The notes under the pieces are model-generated. The model saw only the letters and a program-made list of their open reading frames with translations. It had not been told where the DNA came from and ran no database searches. A DNA stretch of 64,000 nucleotides from contig NZ_CP132543.1 of NCBI RefSeq assembly GCF_030845195.1, positions 1,133,501-1,197,500 of the forward strand, written 5' to 3'. Shown in pieces: positions 48,504-58,100 of this stretch (positions are counted from its first letter, which is position 1; every line of letters starts with the position of its first letter). A program made the translations under genes and the position numbers. The DNA is from Sanyastnella coralliicola. Lineage in GTDB: Bacteria; Bacteroidota; Bacteroidia; Flavobacteriales_D; Sanyastnellaceae.

Positions 48504-50204
48504 ATGGCACGCACACTTATCGAATGTGTTCCGAATATCTCGGAAGGGAGAGATGAAGCGAAGATCCAAGCGATTGCTTCAACGGTTGAAACAGTAGACG
48601 GAGTGAAGCTTTTGGATGTGGATCCTGGAGCATCAACGAACCGCACAGTAATCACTTTTGTAGGTGAACCTGATCAGGTGGTGGAAGCTGCGTTTCGATT
48701 GATTAAGAAGGCCGGAGAACTCATCGATATGAGCAAGCACAAAGGAGAGCACCCACGCATGGGAGCTACGGATGTTTGTCCGTTTGTGCCGGTGGCGAAT
48801 GCTACGATGGATGACTGCGTGAAATGCGCAAGAGCATTGGGTGAGCGTGTTGGAAAAGAACTTGCCATCCCGGGATATTTCTATGAGAATGCGGCAACTT
48901 CTGAAAAGCGTCAGAACCTTGCACATTGCCGCAGCGGTGAGTATGAAGGACTAGACAAATTGTCAAAGCCAGAGTGGGCACCCGATTTTGGTCCGGCGGA
49001 GTTCAATGATCGAGCGAAGCAAACAGGAGCTACGGCAATTGGAGCACGTGATTTCTTGGTAGCATACAACGTGAACTTAAATACAACGTCTTCGCGTAGA
49101 GCCAACGCAATTGCTTTTGACATTCGAGAGGCTGGGCGCGTTAAACGTGAAGGGAATCCGTTGACAGGGAAGAAGGTGCTTGATGAAACAGGCGAGCCAG
49201 TGCGTATCCCAGGAAGTCTGAAAGCGGTGAAAGGAATTGGTTGGTTCATTGAAGAATACGGCATCGCGCAGTTGAGCTTGAACCTAACCAACATCAACAT
49301 TACCTCAGTGCACAAAGCCTTTGATGAGGCATCTGAGCGCGCACGCGAGCGAGGTATCCGTGTGACAGGAAGTGAGATTGTTGGGTTGATCCCAAAAAAG
49401 GTGTTGATCGATGCGGCTGATCATTACCTCGATAAGCAATCACGATCGAAGGGAATTTCTGAAAGCGAAAAGATCAAAATTGCCGTTAAGTCTTTAGGGC
49501 TTGATGACTTGGCTCCTTTCGATGCACATTCAAAAGTGATTGAGTACATGATTGAGGATGGGGCTGAAGGAAAGCGTCTGATCGATATGGACTTGAAGGC
49601 CTTTGCCGAAGAGACTTCGTCTGAATCTATGGCTCCAGGTGGAGGTTCAATTTCTGCTTACTGCGGAGCGATGGGTGTTTCACTTGGCACCATGGTAGCA
49701 AACCTCAGCGCACACAAGCGTGGATGGGATGATCGTTGGGAAGAATTCTCTGAATGGGCAGTACGCGGAATGGAGTTCCAAGAGCAATTGATCGCGATGG
49801 TAGATGAAGATACCAACGCCTTCAACAAGATCATGGAGGCATACGGAATGCCTAAGAACACTGATGCCGATAAAGCTGCTCGCACTCAAGCGATTCAAGA
49901 CGCGACCAAGTACGCAATTGAAGTTCCTTTGAAGGTGGCACGATTGTCGTACCAGAGTATGGAAGTGATGAAAGCCATGGCTGAAATAGGAAATCCTGCG
50001 AGTGTGACGGATGCTGGTGTTGGAGCACTTTGTGCGCGCACAGCGGTCATCGGTGCGGTGATGAATGTTCAGGTGAACACTGGAGATTTGACTGACGATG
50101 CGTACAAGGCTAAAGTTTTGGCTGAGGGTGCTGAATTGGTCGCTAACGCGGAATCGCTAGAAGCTACCATCCGCCAGCGTGTGGATGAGGTGCTGTCGAA
50201 GTAG
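48504..50204 (+). CDS. ftcD: Bifunctional glutamate formimidoyltransferase / formimidoyltetrahydrofolate cyclodeaminase
   Basis: A 566-residue fusion. Formiminotransferase part about 1-330, starting ARTLIECVPNISEGRDEAKI with DVDPGASTNRTVITFVG and HPRMGATDVCPFVPV; cyclodeaminase part about 370-566 with SMAPGGGSISAYCGAMG and EIGNPASVTDAGVGALCA. It transfers the formimino group from N-formiminoglutamate (the product of HutI) to tetrahydrofolate and closes the ring, ending histidine degradation. It lies 19.5 kb after hutI. Contains an A-variant 14-bp motif at 50140-50153. Confidence 0.96.
   Translation: MARTLIECVPNISEGRDEAKIQAIASTVETVDGVKLLDVDPGASTNRTVITFVGEPDQVVEAAFRLIKKAGELIDMSKHKGEHPRMGATDVCPFVPVANATMDDCVKCARALGERVGKELAIPGYFYENAATSEKRQNLAHCRSGEYEGLDKLSKPEWAPDFGPAEFNDRAKQTGATAIGARDFLVAYNVNLNTTSSRRANAIAFDIREAGRVKREGNPLTGKKVLDETGEPVRIPGSLKAVKGIGWFIEEYGIAQLSLNLTNINITSVHKAFDEASERARERGIRVTGSEIVGLIPKKVLIDAADHYLDKQSRSKGISESEKIKIAVKSLGLDDLAPFDAHSKVIEYMIEDGAEGKRLIDMDLKAFAEETSSESMAPGGGSISAYCGAMGVSLGTMVANLSAHKRGWDDRWEEFSEWAVRGMEFQEQLIAMVDEDTNAFNKIMEAYGMPKNTDADKAARTQAIQDATKYAIEVPLKVARLSYQSMEVMKAMAEIGNPASVTDAGVGALCARTAVIGAVMNVQVNTGDLTDDAYKAKVLAEGAELVANAESLEATIRQRVDEVLSK
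50140..50153 (+). repeat. Iterated 14-bp motif TCGCTAACGCGGAA (copy 10)
   Basis: Exact A variant near the end of ftcD, encoding V-A-N-A-E-S. Confidence 0.8.
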
Positions 50205-50361
50205 GGAATAAGAGGTCGATCAGTGTATTAATATTGATTCGGCGCTGCCTTCTTGCTGAATCCTCCTACCTGGAAAAGAGAATTCCGACGTCAGTTCGTG
50301 TGGAAGCCCTGTGCTAATTTAACAGCGAACGAACCCTGTTCAAATACGTAGAAGAAACAGC

Positions 50362-52650
50362 TTGAATGCAGCCGCACAAATATCATGGAGGCAACGCCTC
50401 GCGAGGGTACTCTTCTTTTTCCCGCTACAACTCTTGTTGTTGCATGTTAAGAAGAACCTTTTCCTGCTGTTCTTTTGGATCATTTTGTTCGGATATACGC
50501 TGAACTATTTGGCGGCACGATACGGTGTAGCCTACCAGTTCTTGTTTCCAGAATATATGGGAGAGAACAGTCCATTCGCCTTTGCGATGGTGGGCTTTGC
50601 TTTGGGTGGATTTATCCTAGCATTCAATCTCTACACATATATTCTCCACGGATTCCGTTTTCCGTTTATTGCCACGCTGAATCGCCCTTTCTTGAAGTTC
50701 AGCATCAATAATTTCATTCTTCCAGCCAGCTTCGTCTTGACATACATGGTGTCAAGCATCACCTTTCAACGCGAGCAAGAATTGCTATCGGGAGAGGATA
50801 TTCTCTTCAACATGTTCGGCTTCGTCATGGGGATATTAAGCTACTTGATAGTGAGCTTGGTTTACTTCCGTTTCACGAACAAGAACCTGCTGAGCTACGA
50901 AACGAAGGAAGAACCGAAGAAGCCAGAGAAAGGAGATGAAGAGGAAATGGTGCGTACCAATCTTCACCGAAAAGTTCAATGGACACGTAAGAATCGAATT
51001 AAACGAGAGTGGCGGGTTGAAACATATTTGTCTTCGGCCATCCGCATTAAGTTGGCACGTTCTGCAGAACACTACAACCACGATCTCCTGCAAAAGGTAT
51101 TTGCGCAAAATCACTTAAACGCATCCCTGTTTGAGTTGGCGTTGGTGGTGTCATTTATCTTGATCGGTTCATTACGTGAGAACCCTTATTTCGTCTTACC
51201 TGCTGCGGCCAGTGTGATGCTCTTCTTTACCATGATGCTCATGCTCATCTCGGCGCTACATAGTTGGATCCGCGGTTGGACAGTCACGGTGTTTGCGTTG
51301 GCCTTTGTGCTAATCAATTTCTCTATGCCTGAACTGGGCATCTTCCATATTGAGAACCACGCTTATGGCATGGACTATGAGGCACCAAAAGCGGAGTACT
51401 CTCGAGACTACATTGCCTCTCTGAATACGAACGACTCCATTGCTGAGGCAGACTTCAATGCAACAATCGAGATGTTGGACAATTGGCGAAGGAAGCACTT
51501 AAAGCAATCAATCATGACTGGCAAGAAGCCAAAGCTGGTGATTGTGAATGTCAGTGGGGGAGGTTCTCGTTCAGCGCTCTGGACCTTCAGTAGTTTGCAA
51601 TACGCTGACAGCGCCATTGAAGGCGGACTGATTGACCGTGCAGCCCTCATTTCTGGTTCTTCAGGAGGAATGATCGGAGCGGCGTATCTCCGTGAACTGT
51701 GTTTACTCGAAAAGCAAGGGGTGCTAGACAATCGACACCACCCTAGATTCAGAGATAATATTGGTAAAGACCTATTGAACCCAGTTATTTTTACCATTGC
51801 CACCAACGACTTTTTCGTCCGCTATCAAGACGTAGAATTTGATGGACGATCATACACGAAAGACCGTGCATGGGCTTTTGAAAAACAATTGAATTCCAAC
51901 ACGGAGCAGGTGATGAATAAACGCCTAAGCGATTATGTAGAGCCTGAACGCCAAGCACTCATCCCAACGATGATCTTTGCTCCAACTATCACCAACGACG
52001 GACGCCGCCTTCTTATTTCGAGCCAGCCATGTTCGTACCTGACTCAGAACAAGCCAGAAGATGGAGTGAACTATTCGTCGATATCAGAAGACGTAGAATA
52101 CCTCAGACTGTTCGACGAGCAAGACCCTCTAAACCTTCGTTTCACAAGTGCTTTGCGGATGAATGCGACTTTCCCGTATGTCTTACCAATTGTGACACTA
52201 CCATCCAATCCACCAGTTGAAGTAATGGATGCTGGTATGAGAGACAATTTCGGAATGAAGACGACGCTTCAATTCCTCTACACTTTCAGAAATTGGATCA
52301 ATACGAATACCAGTGGTGTAGTGATTGTTCAAGTGCGCGATCTTCAACGCGATTCAGCACGTGAACACAAGAAGCCGAATCTTTTCAATAGAATCACCCA
52401 ACCTCTTGGTTCAATCTATGGGAATATCACGCGCACCCAAGACTATAACAACGACCAATTGATTCGTTACATGTCGGCACTCATGGAGAATGATCTTGAT
52501 ATCGTCACCTTGCAGTTGGCGCCAGATGAAAAGTCTGCCGTTTCTCTCAGCTTTCACTTGACGAATACCGAGAAGACCACCATCAATCAGGAACTCCAAA
52601 CCGAGGATTTCCAACAAGCAGTCGAAGAACTGAAACGATTGCTCGAATAA
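50362..52650 (+). CDS. Membrane-anchored patatin-like phospholipase
   Basis: A 762-residue protein; the frame has no ATG near its start and the TTG at 50362 is taken. The first ~330 residues hold seven or more membrane segments. From about 385 the patatin domain follows: oxyanion-hole loop VNVSGGGSRSALWTF, nucleophile elbow ISGSSGGMIGAAYL (Ser in GxSxG), and the catalytic Asp in VMDAGMRDNFG. It probably cleaves acyl chains from lipids at the membrane. A multi-pass domain fused to patatin is unusual. Confidence 0.85.
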   Translation: MNAAAQISWRQRLARVLFFFPLQLLLLHVKKNLFLLFFWIILFGYTLNYLAARYGVAYQFLFPEYMGENSPFAFAMVGFALGGFILAFNLYTYILHGFRFPFIATLNRPFLKFSINNFILPASFVLTYMVSSITFQREQELLSGEDILFNMFGFVMGILSYLIVSLVYFRFTNKNLLSYETKEEPKKPEKGDEEEMVRTNLHRKVQWTRKNRIKREWRVETYLSSAIRIKLARSAEHYNHDLLQKVFAQNHLNASLFELALVVSFILIGSLRENPYFVLPAAASVMLFFTMMLMLISALHSWIRGWTVTVFALAFVLINFSMPELGIFHIENHAYGMDYEAPKAEYSRDYIASLNTNDSIAEADFNATIEMLDNWRRKHLKQSIMTGKKPKLVIVNVSGGGSRSALWTFSSLQYADSAIEGGLIDRAALISGSSGGMIGAAYLRELCLLEKQGVLDNRHHPRFRDNIGKDLLNPVIFTIATNDFFVRYQDVEFDGRSYTKDRAWAFEKQLNSNTEQVMNKRLSDYVEPERQALIPTMIFAPTITNDGRRLLISSQPCSYLTQNKPEDGVNYSSISEDVEYLRLFDEQDPLNLRFTSALRMNATFPYVLPIVTLPSNPPVEVMDAGMRDNFGMKTTLQFLYTFRNWINTNTSGVVIVQVRDLQRDSAREHKKPNLFNRITQPLGSIYGNITRTQDYNNDQLIRYMSALMENDLDIVTLQLAPDEKSAVSLSFHLTNTEKTTINQELQTEDFQQAVEELKRLLE

Positions 52651-52675
52651 GCGTAATTCGTGTCTTCTTCAGGCG

Positions 52676-52683
52676 TATCTTTG
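52676..52683 (+). promoter_or_regulatory. -7 box TATCTTTG of the DUF3817 gene
   Basis: Perfect TAnnTTTG match fifteen bases before the ATG at 52699, 26 bases past the patatin stop. It supports 52699 as start over the upstream GTG at 52660, which lies before the box. Confidence 0.5.
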
Positions 52684-52698
52684 CGGAAATTTCACGCG

Positions 52699-53013
52699 AT
52701 GAACATCAAACGTCCTATAGGCCGCCTCCGTCTTATAGCTATCCTTGAAGGAATCAGTTACCTCTTGTTCGCTATCACGATGCCCCTCAAATACGTTTGG
52801 GAAATCACTGAGCCCAACATGATCGTTGGAATGGCCCACGGATGGTTATTCTTGATCTACATCGTGTTAGCCATTGAAAGCATTGTAGCGTACAAGTGGA
52901 AGTTCAAGCAAATCGCGTTGACCTTTGTAGCCTCTATTCTTCCGTTCGGAACCTTCTACGCTGACCACAAACTGTTCAAGCCCTTTGAAAAGGGGCTAGA
53001 TGCTGCTCAATAA
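52699..53013 (+). CDS. DUF3817 membrane protein
   Basis: About 104 residues from the ATG at 52699. RLRLIAILEGISYLLFAITM with PLKYVWEITEPNMIVGMAHG is the DUF3817 pattern (three membrane segments), also found as the C-terminal part of some Gram-positive transporters. Function unknown. Its stop overlaps the convergent GreA-like gene. Confidence 0.85.
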   Translation: MNIKRPIGRLRLIAILEGISYLLFAITMPLKYVWEITEPNMIVGMAHGWLFLIYIVLAIESIVAYKWKFKQIALTFVASILPFGTFYADHKLFKPFEKGLDAAQ

Positions 53014-53462
53014 ATCGCTTTAATCTCCACCTTTCCGGTGTTGTTCTCGAAGGATTCTCCCGACTGAAGGAGATGCATTTTTCGGCCGATAGGCGAAGCC
53101 AAAGAAATGCAGAAATACTTCTTTCCATCAAAGGTCACAGAGCCCATTCCGCTAGCAATGAGAAACTCTCCCATGCTCGTTTCGGCGTAAGCCCCAAATT
53201 CAATCTGATCAAAGTCTTTGTCTAGATCTACTCTTTGAAGGTCAGCGATCTGACCACGCAGCTTGATGATGTTTTTCTGAAGCTGTTCTTCCTCCTGTCG
53301 CATCATTTCGCGACTCGTTTCGAACTTATCTCCCGCGCTGCTTTTCTGTTCGCTCTTTTTCGACTCGCTCAGAGAATAGAGTTCGTTCGTGATGGTATTA
53401 CATCGTGTGGTCAAATCGTCAATCAAGTGATTCACTAAGGCTGTTTTCTTCTCAGAGCTCAT
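53007..53462 (-). CDS. GreA/GreB-like transcript-cleavage-factor family protein
   Basis: A 151-residue protein with an N-terminal antiparallel coiled coil (residues 1-75, tip GDKFETSREMMRQ) and a C-terminal FKBP-like domain (about 95-150). The tip carries acidic D/E as in GreA, but the C-terminus is shorter and differs (FGAYAETSMGEFLIASGMGS). Members of this family in flavobacteria are often mislabelled as 3-oxoacyl-ACP synthase. It may bind RNA polymerase through the secondary channel (inference). Confidence 0.7.
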   Translation of the reverse strand: MSSEKKTALVNHLIDDLTTRCNTITNELYSLSESKKSEQKSSAGDKFETSREMMRQEEEQLQKNIIKLRGQIADLQRVDLDKDFDQIEFGAYAETSMGEFLIASGMGSVTFDGKKYFCISLASPIGRKMHLLQSGESFENNTGKVEIKAIY

Positions 53463-53518
53463 AGACGAAAGATAGGACGTGTGAAGCTACCTGCAATGAA
53501 AATTCGTAGCGAGTCCGT

Positions 53519-55033
53519 ATGTTTGGACAAATCATCGCTATGGCGGAAGAAGAATTGCCTAAGAAACCGGAAGAGACAGCTGGCGGACAAGAGTCTGAAC
53601 AACAGCGCGAAGCAGAGAAGCAAGCAGCCGATAAGGCACAGCGAGGCTTTCGGATTGCCTTGAATAACACTTGGGCATTCCTTCAATCAATTTTGAGCCT
53701 TCGAGAGGGAGTGGATAAAGATGCGACCACTGAAGGAATCAAAATGGACGTTGAGTTCCGTGGCCATGCTGCATGGATTCTGGTCGCGTCCATTATGATC
53801 GCTTCCATTGGTCTCTCGGTGGGTAATATTCCAATCATCGTAGGTGCCATGTTGATTTCTCCGTTGATGGGACCAATTCTGGGAATTGGACTTGCGGCGG
53901 GTACGAACGACTTTGAATTGCTCAAGCGCTCATTGACCAACTTCGCCATCGCTATCGCCATCAGTGTGGTGATTTCAACGCTGTATTTCTTGATCGTACC
54001 TACGCCAGAGATTAATGCAGAGCTGCTTGATCGTAAGACAGCCACCTTGCTTTCCATTGCAGTGGCTTTCTTTGGTGGTTTTGCAGGTATTATCGCTGGA
54101 TCTAGAAGCTATAAGAGCAATGTAGTACCAGGGGTAGCCATTGCTACAGCTTTGATGCCTCCGTTGTGTACTGTTGGTTATGGTATCGCTAACGCGGAAT
54201 TGGATTTCATCATTGGGGCCTTGTACCTCTTCTTCATCAATTCCATCTTCATCGCGCTGCCGACGTACCTGTACATCCGCTACATGCAGTTTCCGGTCAA
54301 GGAGTTCATTGATCCGATTCGTGAGCGAAAAATAAAGCGTCGTATTGCTTTCTTCTTGGTCTTGATCATCATACCGGGAGGAATCATCTTTGTTAACGTA
54401 ATTCGCCAGAGTTTCTTTAGTCGGAATGCCAGTCAATTCTTGGTAGCGGTAGAAGAGACGCTTGAAGACAAGAACATCACGATTATTGACAAGCAAATCT
54501 TCTACGATGCTGACCAACCCAAAATCAAAATTGCGTTAATGGGAGACCCGGTCAGTCAAGAAACTCGTGAGCGTTGGGAAGATTTACGTGCTGAATTCGG
54601 GTTAGAAGGCTGTCAACTGGAAATCCGCGAACCACGTGACTTCACCGAAGCCATTGAAGACCTTCGTCAAGAAAATCTCAACAACTCCGCCGGACAAATC
54701 GAAGATTTTTATCGATCCGAAATCGAAGAGCGAGATGCGCGCATCGATGAACTCGAGCGAAGACTCAATCAATACGAGAACAGCGAAGGAACCTTCGATG
54801 ATATTTCGGCGGAAGTAAAAATGCTTTTCCCAGAGATTCAACGCGCGGCGTACTCGAACTTGGTAGAAACGAGCTTCAACACGGCAGCAGACACCATCCC
54901 AACCTTGATGGTTCAATGGCCTGAAGATATGACCGAGGAGCAAATTCTCGCATCAAGAGATCAGCTTTCGCGTTGGCTCAGCGCGCGATTGAAAGACGAT
55001 AAAGCGCGTGTCATAGGATACTCCCTAGAGTGA
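53519..55033 (+). CDS. DUF389 membrane protein
   Basis: A 504-residue protein with about six membrane segments in the DUF389 domain (about 75-270: WILVASIMIASIGLSVGN, IIVGAMLISPLMGPILGIGL, FFGGFAGIIAGSRSYKSNVV, GVAIATALMPPLCTVGYG) and a C-terminal cytosolic region with a coiled coil (IEERDARIDELERRLNQYEN). The N-terminal 50 residues are charged. No transport substrate is established for the family. Contains an A-variant motif at 54186-54199. Confidence 0.88.
   Translation: MFGQIIAMAEEELPKKPEETAGGQESEQQREAEKQAADKAQRGFRIALNNTWAFLQSILSLREGVDKDATTEGIKMDVEFRGHAAWILVASIMIASIGLSVGNIPIIVGAMLISPLMGPILGIGLAAGTNDFELLKRSLTNFAIAIAISVVISTLYFLIVPTPEINAELLDRKTATLLSIAVAFFGGFAGIIAGSRSYKSNVVPGVAIATALMPPLCTVGYGIANAELDFIIGALYLFFINSIFIALPTYLYIRYMQFPVKEFIDPIRERKIKRRIAFFLVLIIIPGGIIFVNVIRQSFFSRNASQFLVAVEETLEDKNITIIDKQIFYDADQPKIKIALMGDPVSQETRERWEDLRAEFGLEGCQLEIREPRDFTEAIEDLRQENLNNSAGQIEDFYRSEIEERDARIDELERRLNQYENSEGTFDDISAEVKMLFPEIQRAAYSNLVETSFNTAADTIPTLMVQWPEDMTEEQILASRDQLSRWLSARLKDDKARVIGYSLE
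54186..54199 (+). repeat. Iterated 14-bp motif TCGCTAACGCGGAA (copy 11)
   Basis: Exact A variant inside the DUF389 gene, encoding I-A-N-A-E-L. Confidence 0.8.
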
Positions 55034-55176
55034 TATAGAAAAATGGGTGTATAACCACTTCCGAGGTTGAGCCAACCAGATATCATTACCGGTCGACCGA
55101 ATTCTCATTTGGAGGGAGTAAATCGCATTTAACGCGTACCTTACTCATTAACCAACAATAACTTAACCTCTACAGA

Positions 55177-58100
55177 ATGAGAAAGTCCTACACCCGAGGG
55201 TGGCTATTTGCCATGCTCTTCTCTCTTTTTGCTGTGCTTTCATTCCAAGCCAGGTCGCAAGAGATTAATCCAGATGAGTTTTGTGTTCAATTAGGCGAAC
55301 CCTTTGAAGGTTCGCTACTAGACAACGACTTCGTCGATCCGACAACAGCTAATGTTATTATACCCGAGCCGCCTCCTTGTATTTCAATAGTAGAGGGCGG
55401 TCAACTTATTTGGGATCAGCCCCTCTCCGAGGAGTGTTGTGGACAAACCTTCGAGTTCATTTACTTCGTTGAGATTCAAGGGCAATTTGTCGGAGAAGCA
55501 ATGGTTTCGATTGAGATCAAATGCGACAAGCCAGACTGCTCATTGATTGATCTTGCAACGCTAGACTCTGGGGCCGGTGACGGTCAATCGGATCGTTGTA
55601 TTGAAGTATGTGAATGGTCATCGGCTACCTTGCTTTACCCTTTTGATCCTGATTTCACTTATGATTGGACCTTGCCAGTGCCTTTCGCTATCGGTGCGAA
55701 TGACGCTCAAATCATTGTTGATTGGGAATCAGCTGGGAGTAGTTGGGTACAACTGGATATTACAGATGATAATGGTGAGTTGACAAGTCTATTCTTCTGT
55801 GTAGATGTATTGGAAGGCCCCCAAGCAGAATTCATAACTACAGGTTATGCGTGCTTGGATGCGCCAATGACATTTGAGAACCTATATCCTTATGCCGCAA
55901 GTTATACTTGGGATTTTGGAGATGGAACCATCATCAATGATGACGGTCAGTTTATACAACATACCTACGATACACCAGGAAACTATACAGTGGTGCTTTC
56001 AGCTACAACAGCCGTTTATGGTGACGGAGCTACGGCATTATGTTGCTGTACTCAAGAATTTCAGATGGACGTTGAGGTAGACGAACTACCAGGACCGGAA
56101 ATTTCTTGTATTTCCACGCTCTGTGAAGGAGATGCTGCTACTTACACCACTAATGCCGAAAACTGCGACGAATACATTTGGACCGTCTTAGATGCTGACG
56201 GTAACATTGTTCCCATTGTCAGTGGAGATGGTACCAACACTATTGAGGTAGTCTGGGGAGCTGGTCCATTTGGAACGGTTACACTCGAAGTTTCCGGTTG
56301 CGATGATGACTATTGTGACACACCAACAACGGTTTACATTCCAATCATATCGAGCGTGGGTGTAATTGGAGGTGATGACATCGTATGTGCTGGTAGTACG
56401 TCAACCTACACGCTACCTAAGTGGCTCGCTACAAACTATGCTTGGAATGTCAGTGGAGGTACGATCATTAGTGACCCCAATATGCACACCATCACAATAG
56501 AGTGGGGAGCAGGTCCAACGGGATCCATTGATGTACAATACCAAAGTGATTTTCTTATCGACCTCGATGGGCATGATGCAACTGATTGCCAGGGTACTGC
56601 AAATTTAGATGTTAACATCCTCCCTGAGTTCAGTCTGGAGAATTTCCAGCCGCAGGTATGCGTGAATAGCACGACCTCTATCAACGCAACGGCGGTTCCT
56701 TCCACTGCGTATTCCTGGACAATCGACCCAGCGGTTCCTTTTATCGCTTTAGGAGGGTCAATTCAAGTTGATTGGAACGTACCTCCAGGAACCTACATTA
56801 TCACGGCGGAATCTACGGATGGTGCTTACTGCAATACTATTGAAACCACAGCAGTTCAAGTATCCGATATTGATGAACCACTGAGCATTTCGGGACCTGA
56901 AGAAATATGTGGAGGAGAAACTGCGATTTATATTGGTGAAGCATCACAACCGGGAGTTACCTTGATTTGGAACATTACTGGAGGAACACCAACCTTTGGT
57001 ACCGGGCCCTCTATTTCCGTTTTGTGGGACGCTTCTGGACCCTATGAAGTTTCTTTAACTCAACAATTACAAGGACCTCCGTTTTGTACTTCAGATCCCA
57101 TTTCAATTACTCCTGAGTTAAAGTCAATTGCTGTACCGAGTATTTCTGGTACGGGAAATTGCACAAATTCGATTGAATCATACTCGATAGCTGCCATTCC
57201 GTATGCCGATGCTATTATCGAATGGGAAGTTCTTGACCCTACAGATGGAAGCGTAGTTGCGGGACAAGGAACGAATGCGGTGGATGTTCAATGGAATAAC
57301 AGCCCAGGAACGGCGCAGCTTCAAGTGACGGTGACCCTTTGTGGAATTTCTTACAGCGATACGATCACATTAATCCTAAATGCACCGATAGTTCCTGTAA
57401 TTACGGTTAGTGGGAATCTCTGTCCTGGCGTTACCGCAACACTCTCAACAACGGCACCGTTTTCGAGTTACGATTGGAGCACGGGGGATGCGACGGCTGC
57501 AACAGACATTGACATGGGCGGTTTATACAGTGTTACAACTACCGATGTAAACAACTGTGAAGCCACTTCATACTTCACTGCGGAAGAAGTACCTTCTCCA
57601 GATGCCAGCTTAAGTACCCCAAACTTAGAGACCATCTGTATTAATAATCCTCATACAGTGAACCTGGTGGCGATTACTGCTCCAGACTATGAGTTTACTT
57701 GGTATTGTAACGGTTCCTTGGTACAAGGTCCATCGGCAGTGAGTAATTATACTCATGTATTCCAGAATACACCAGGTTCGTACTCATATTACTATGAGGT
57801 GGAAAACACCTCAACAGGGTGTGTTAGTGTTTCCAATACATTGGTGATATTCGAAGAGATATGCAATGGAGGTATTGGATGTACTCCTGAGCCATATGAT
57901 GTCAATCCGTCGGCTGTCTTGCAATCACCAGAATGTAACAAGGTGCAGTTTGATACGGCTCCAGTAAACTTCACTCCGACGCAATGGTTCTTCGACGATG
58001 GTAACAGCTCTACGAACCCAGCTCCACTACATACCTACCTCGAGGCTGACTGTTACTTAGCCACCGTCAAAGGTGAAGTACCTTCTGTGGATGGCGGAGT

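Noticed and set aside
52975-53000. Terminator-like stem at the end of the DUF3817 gene
   Set aside because: AAGCCCTTTGAAAAGGGGCT lies within coding sequence and lacks a T run.
53975-54517. 180-codon minus-strand ORF opposite the DUF389 gene
   Set aside because: Shadow of conserved membrane helices on the other strand; no domain pattern.
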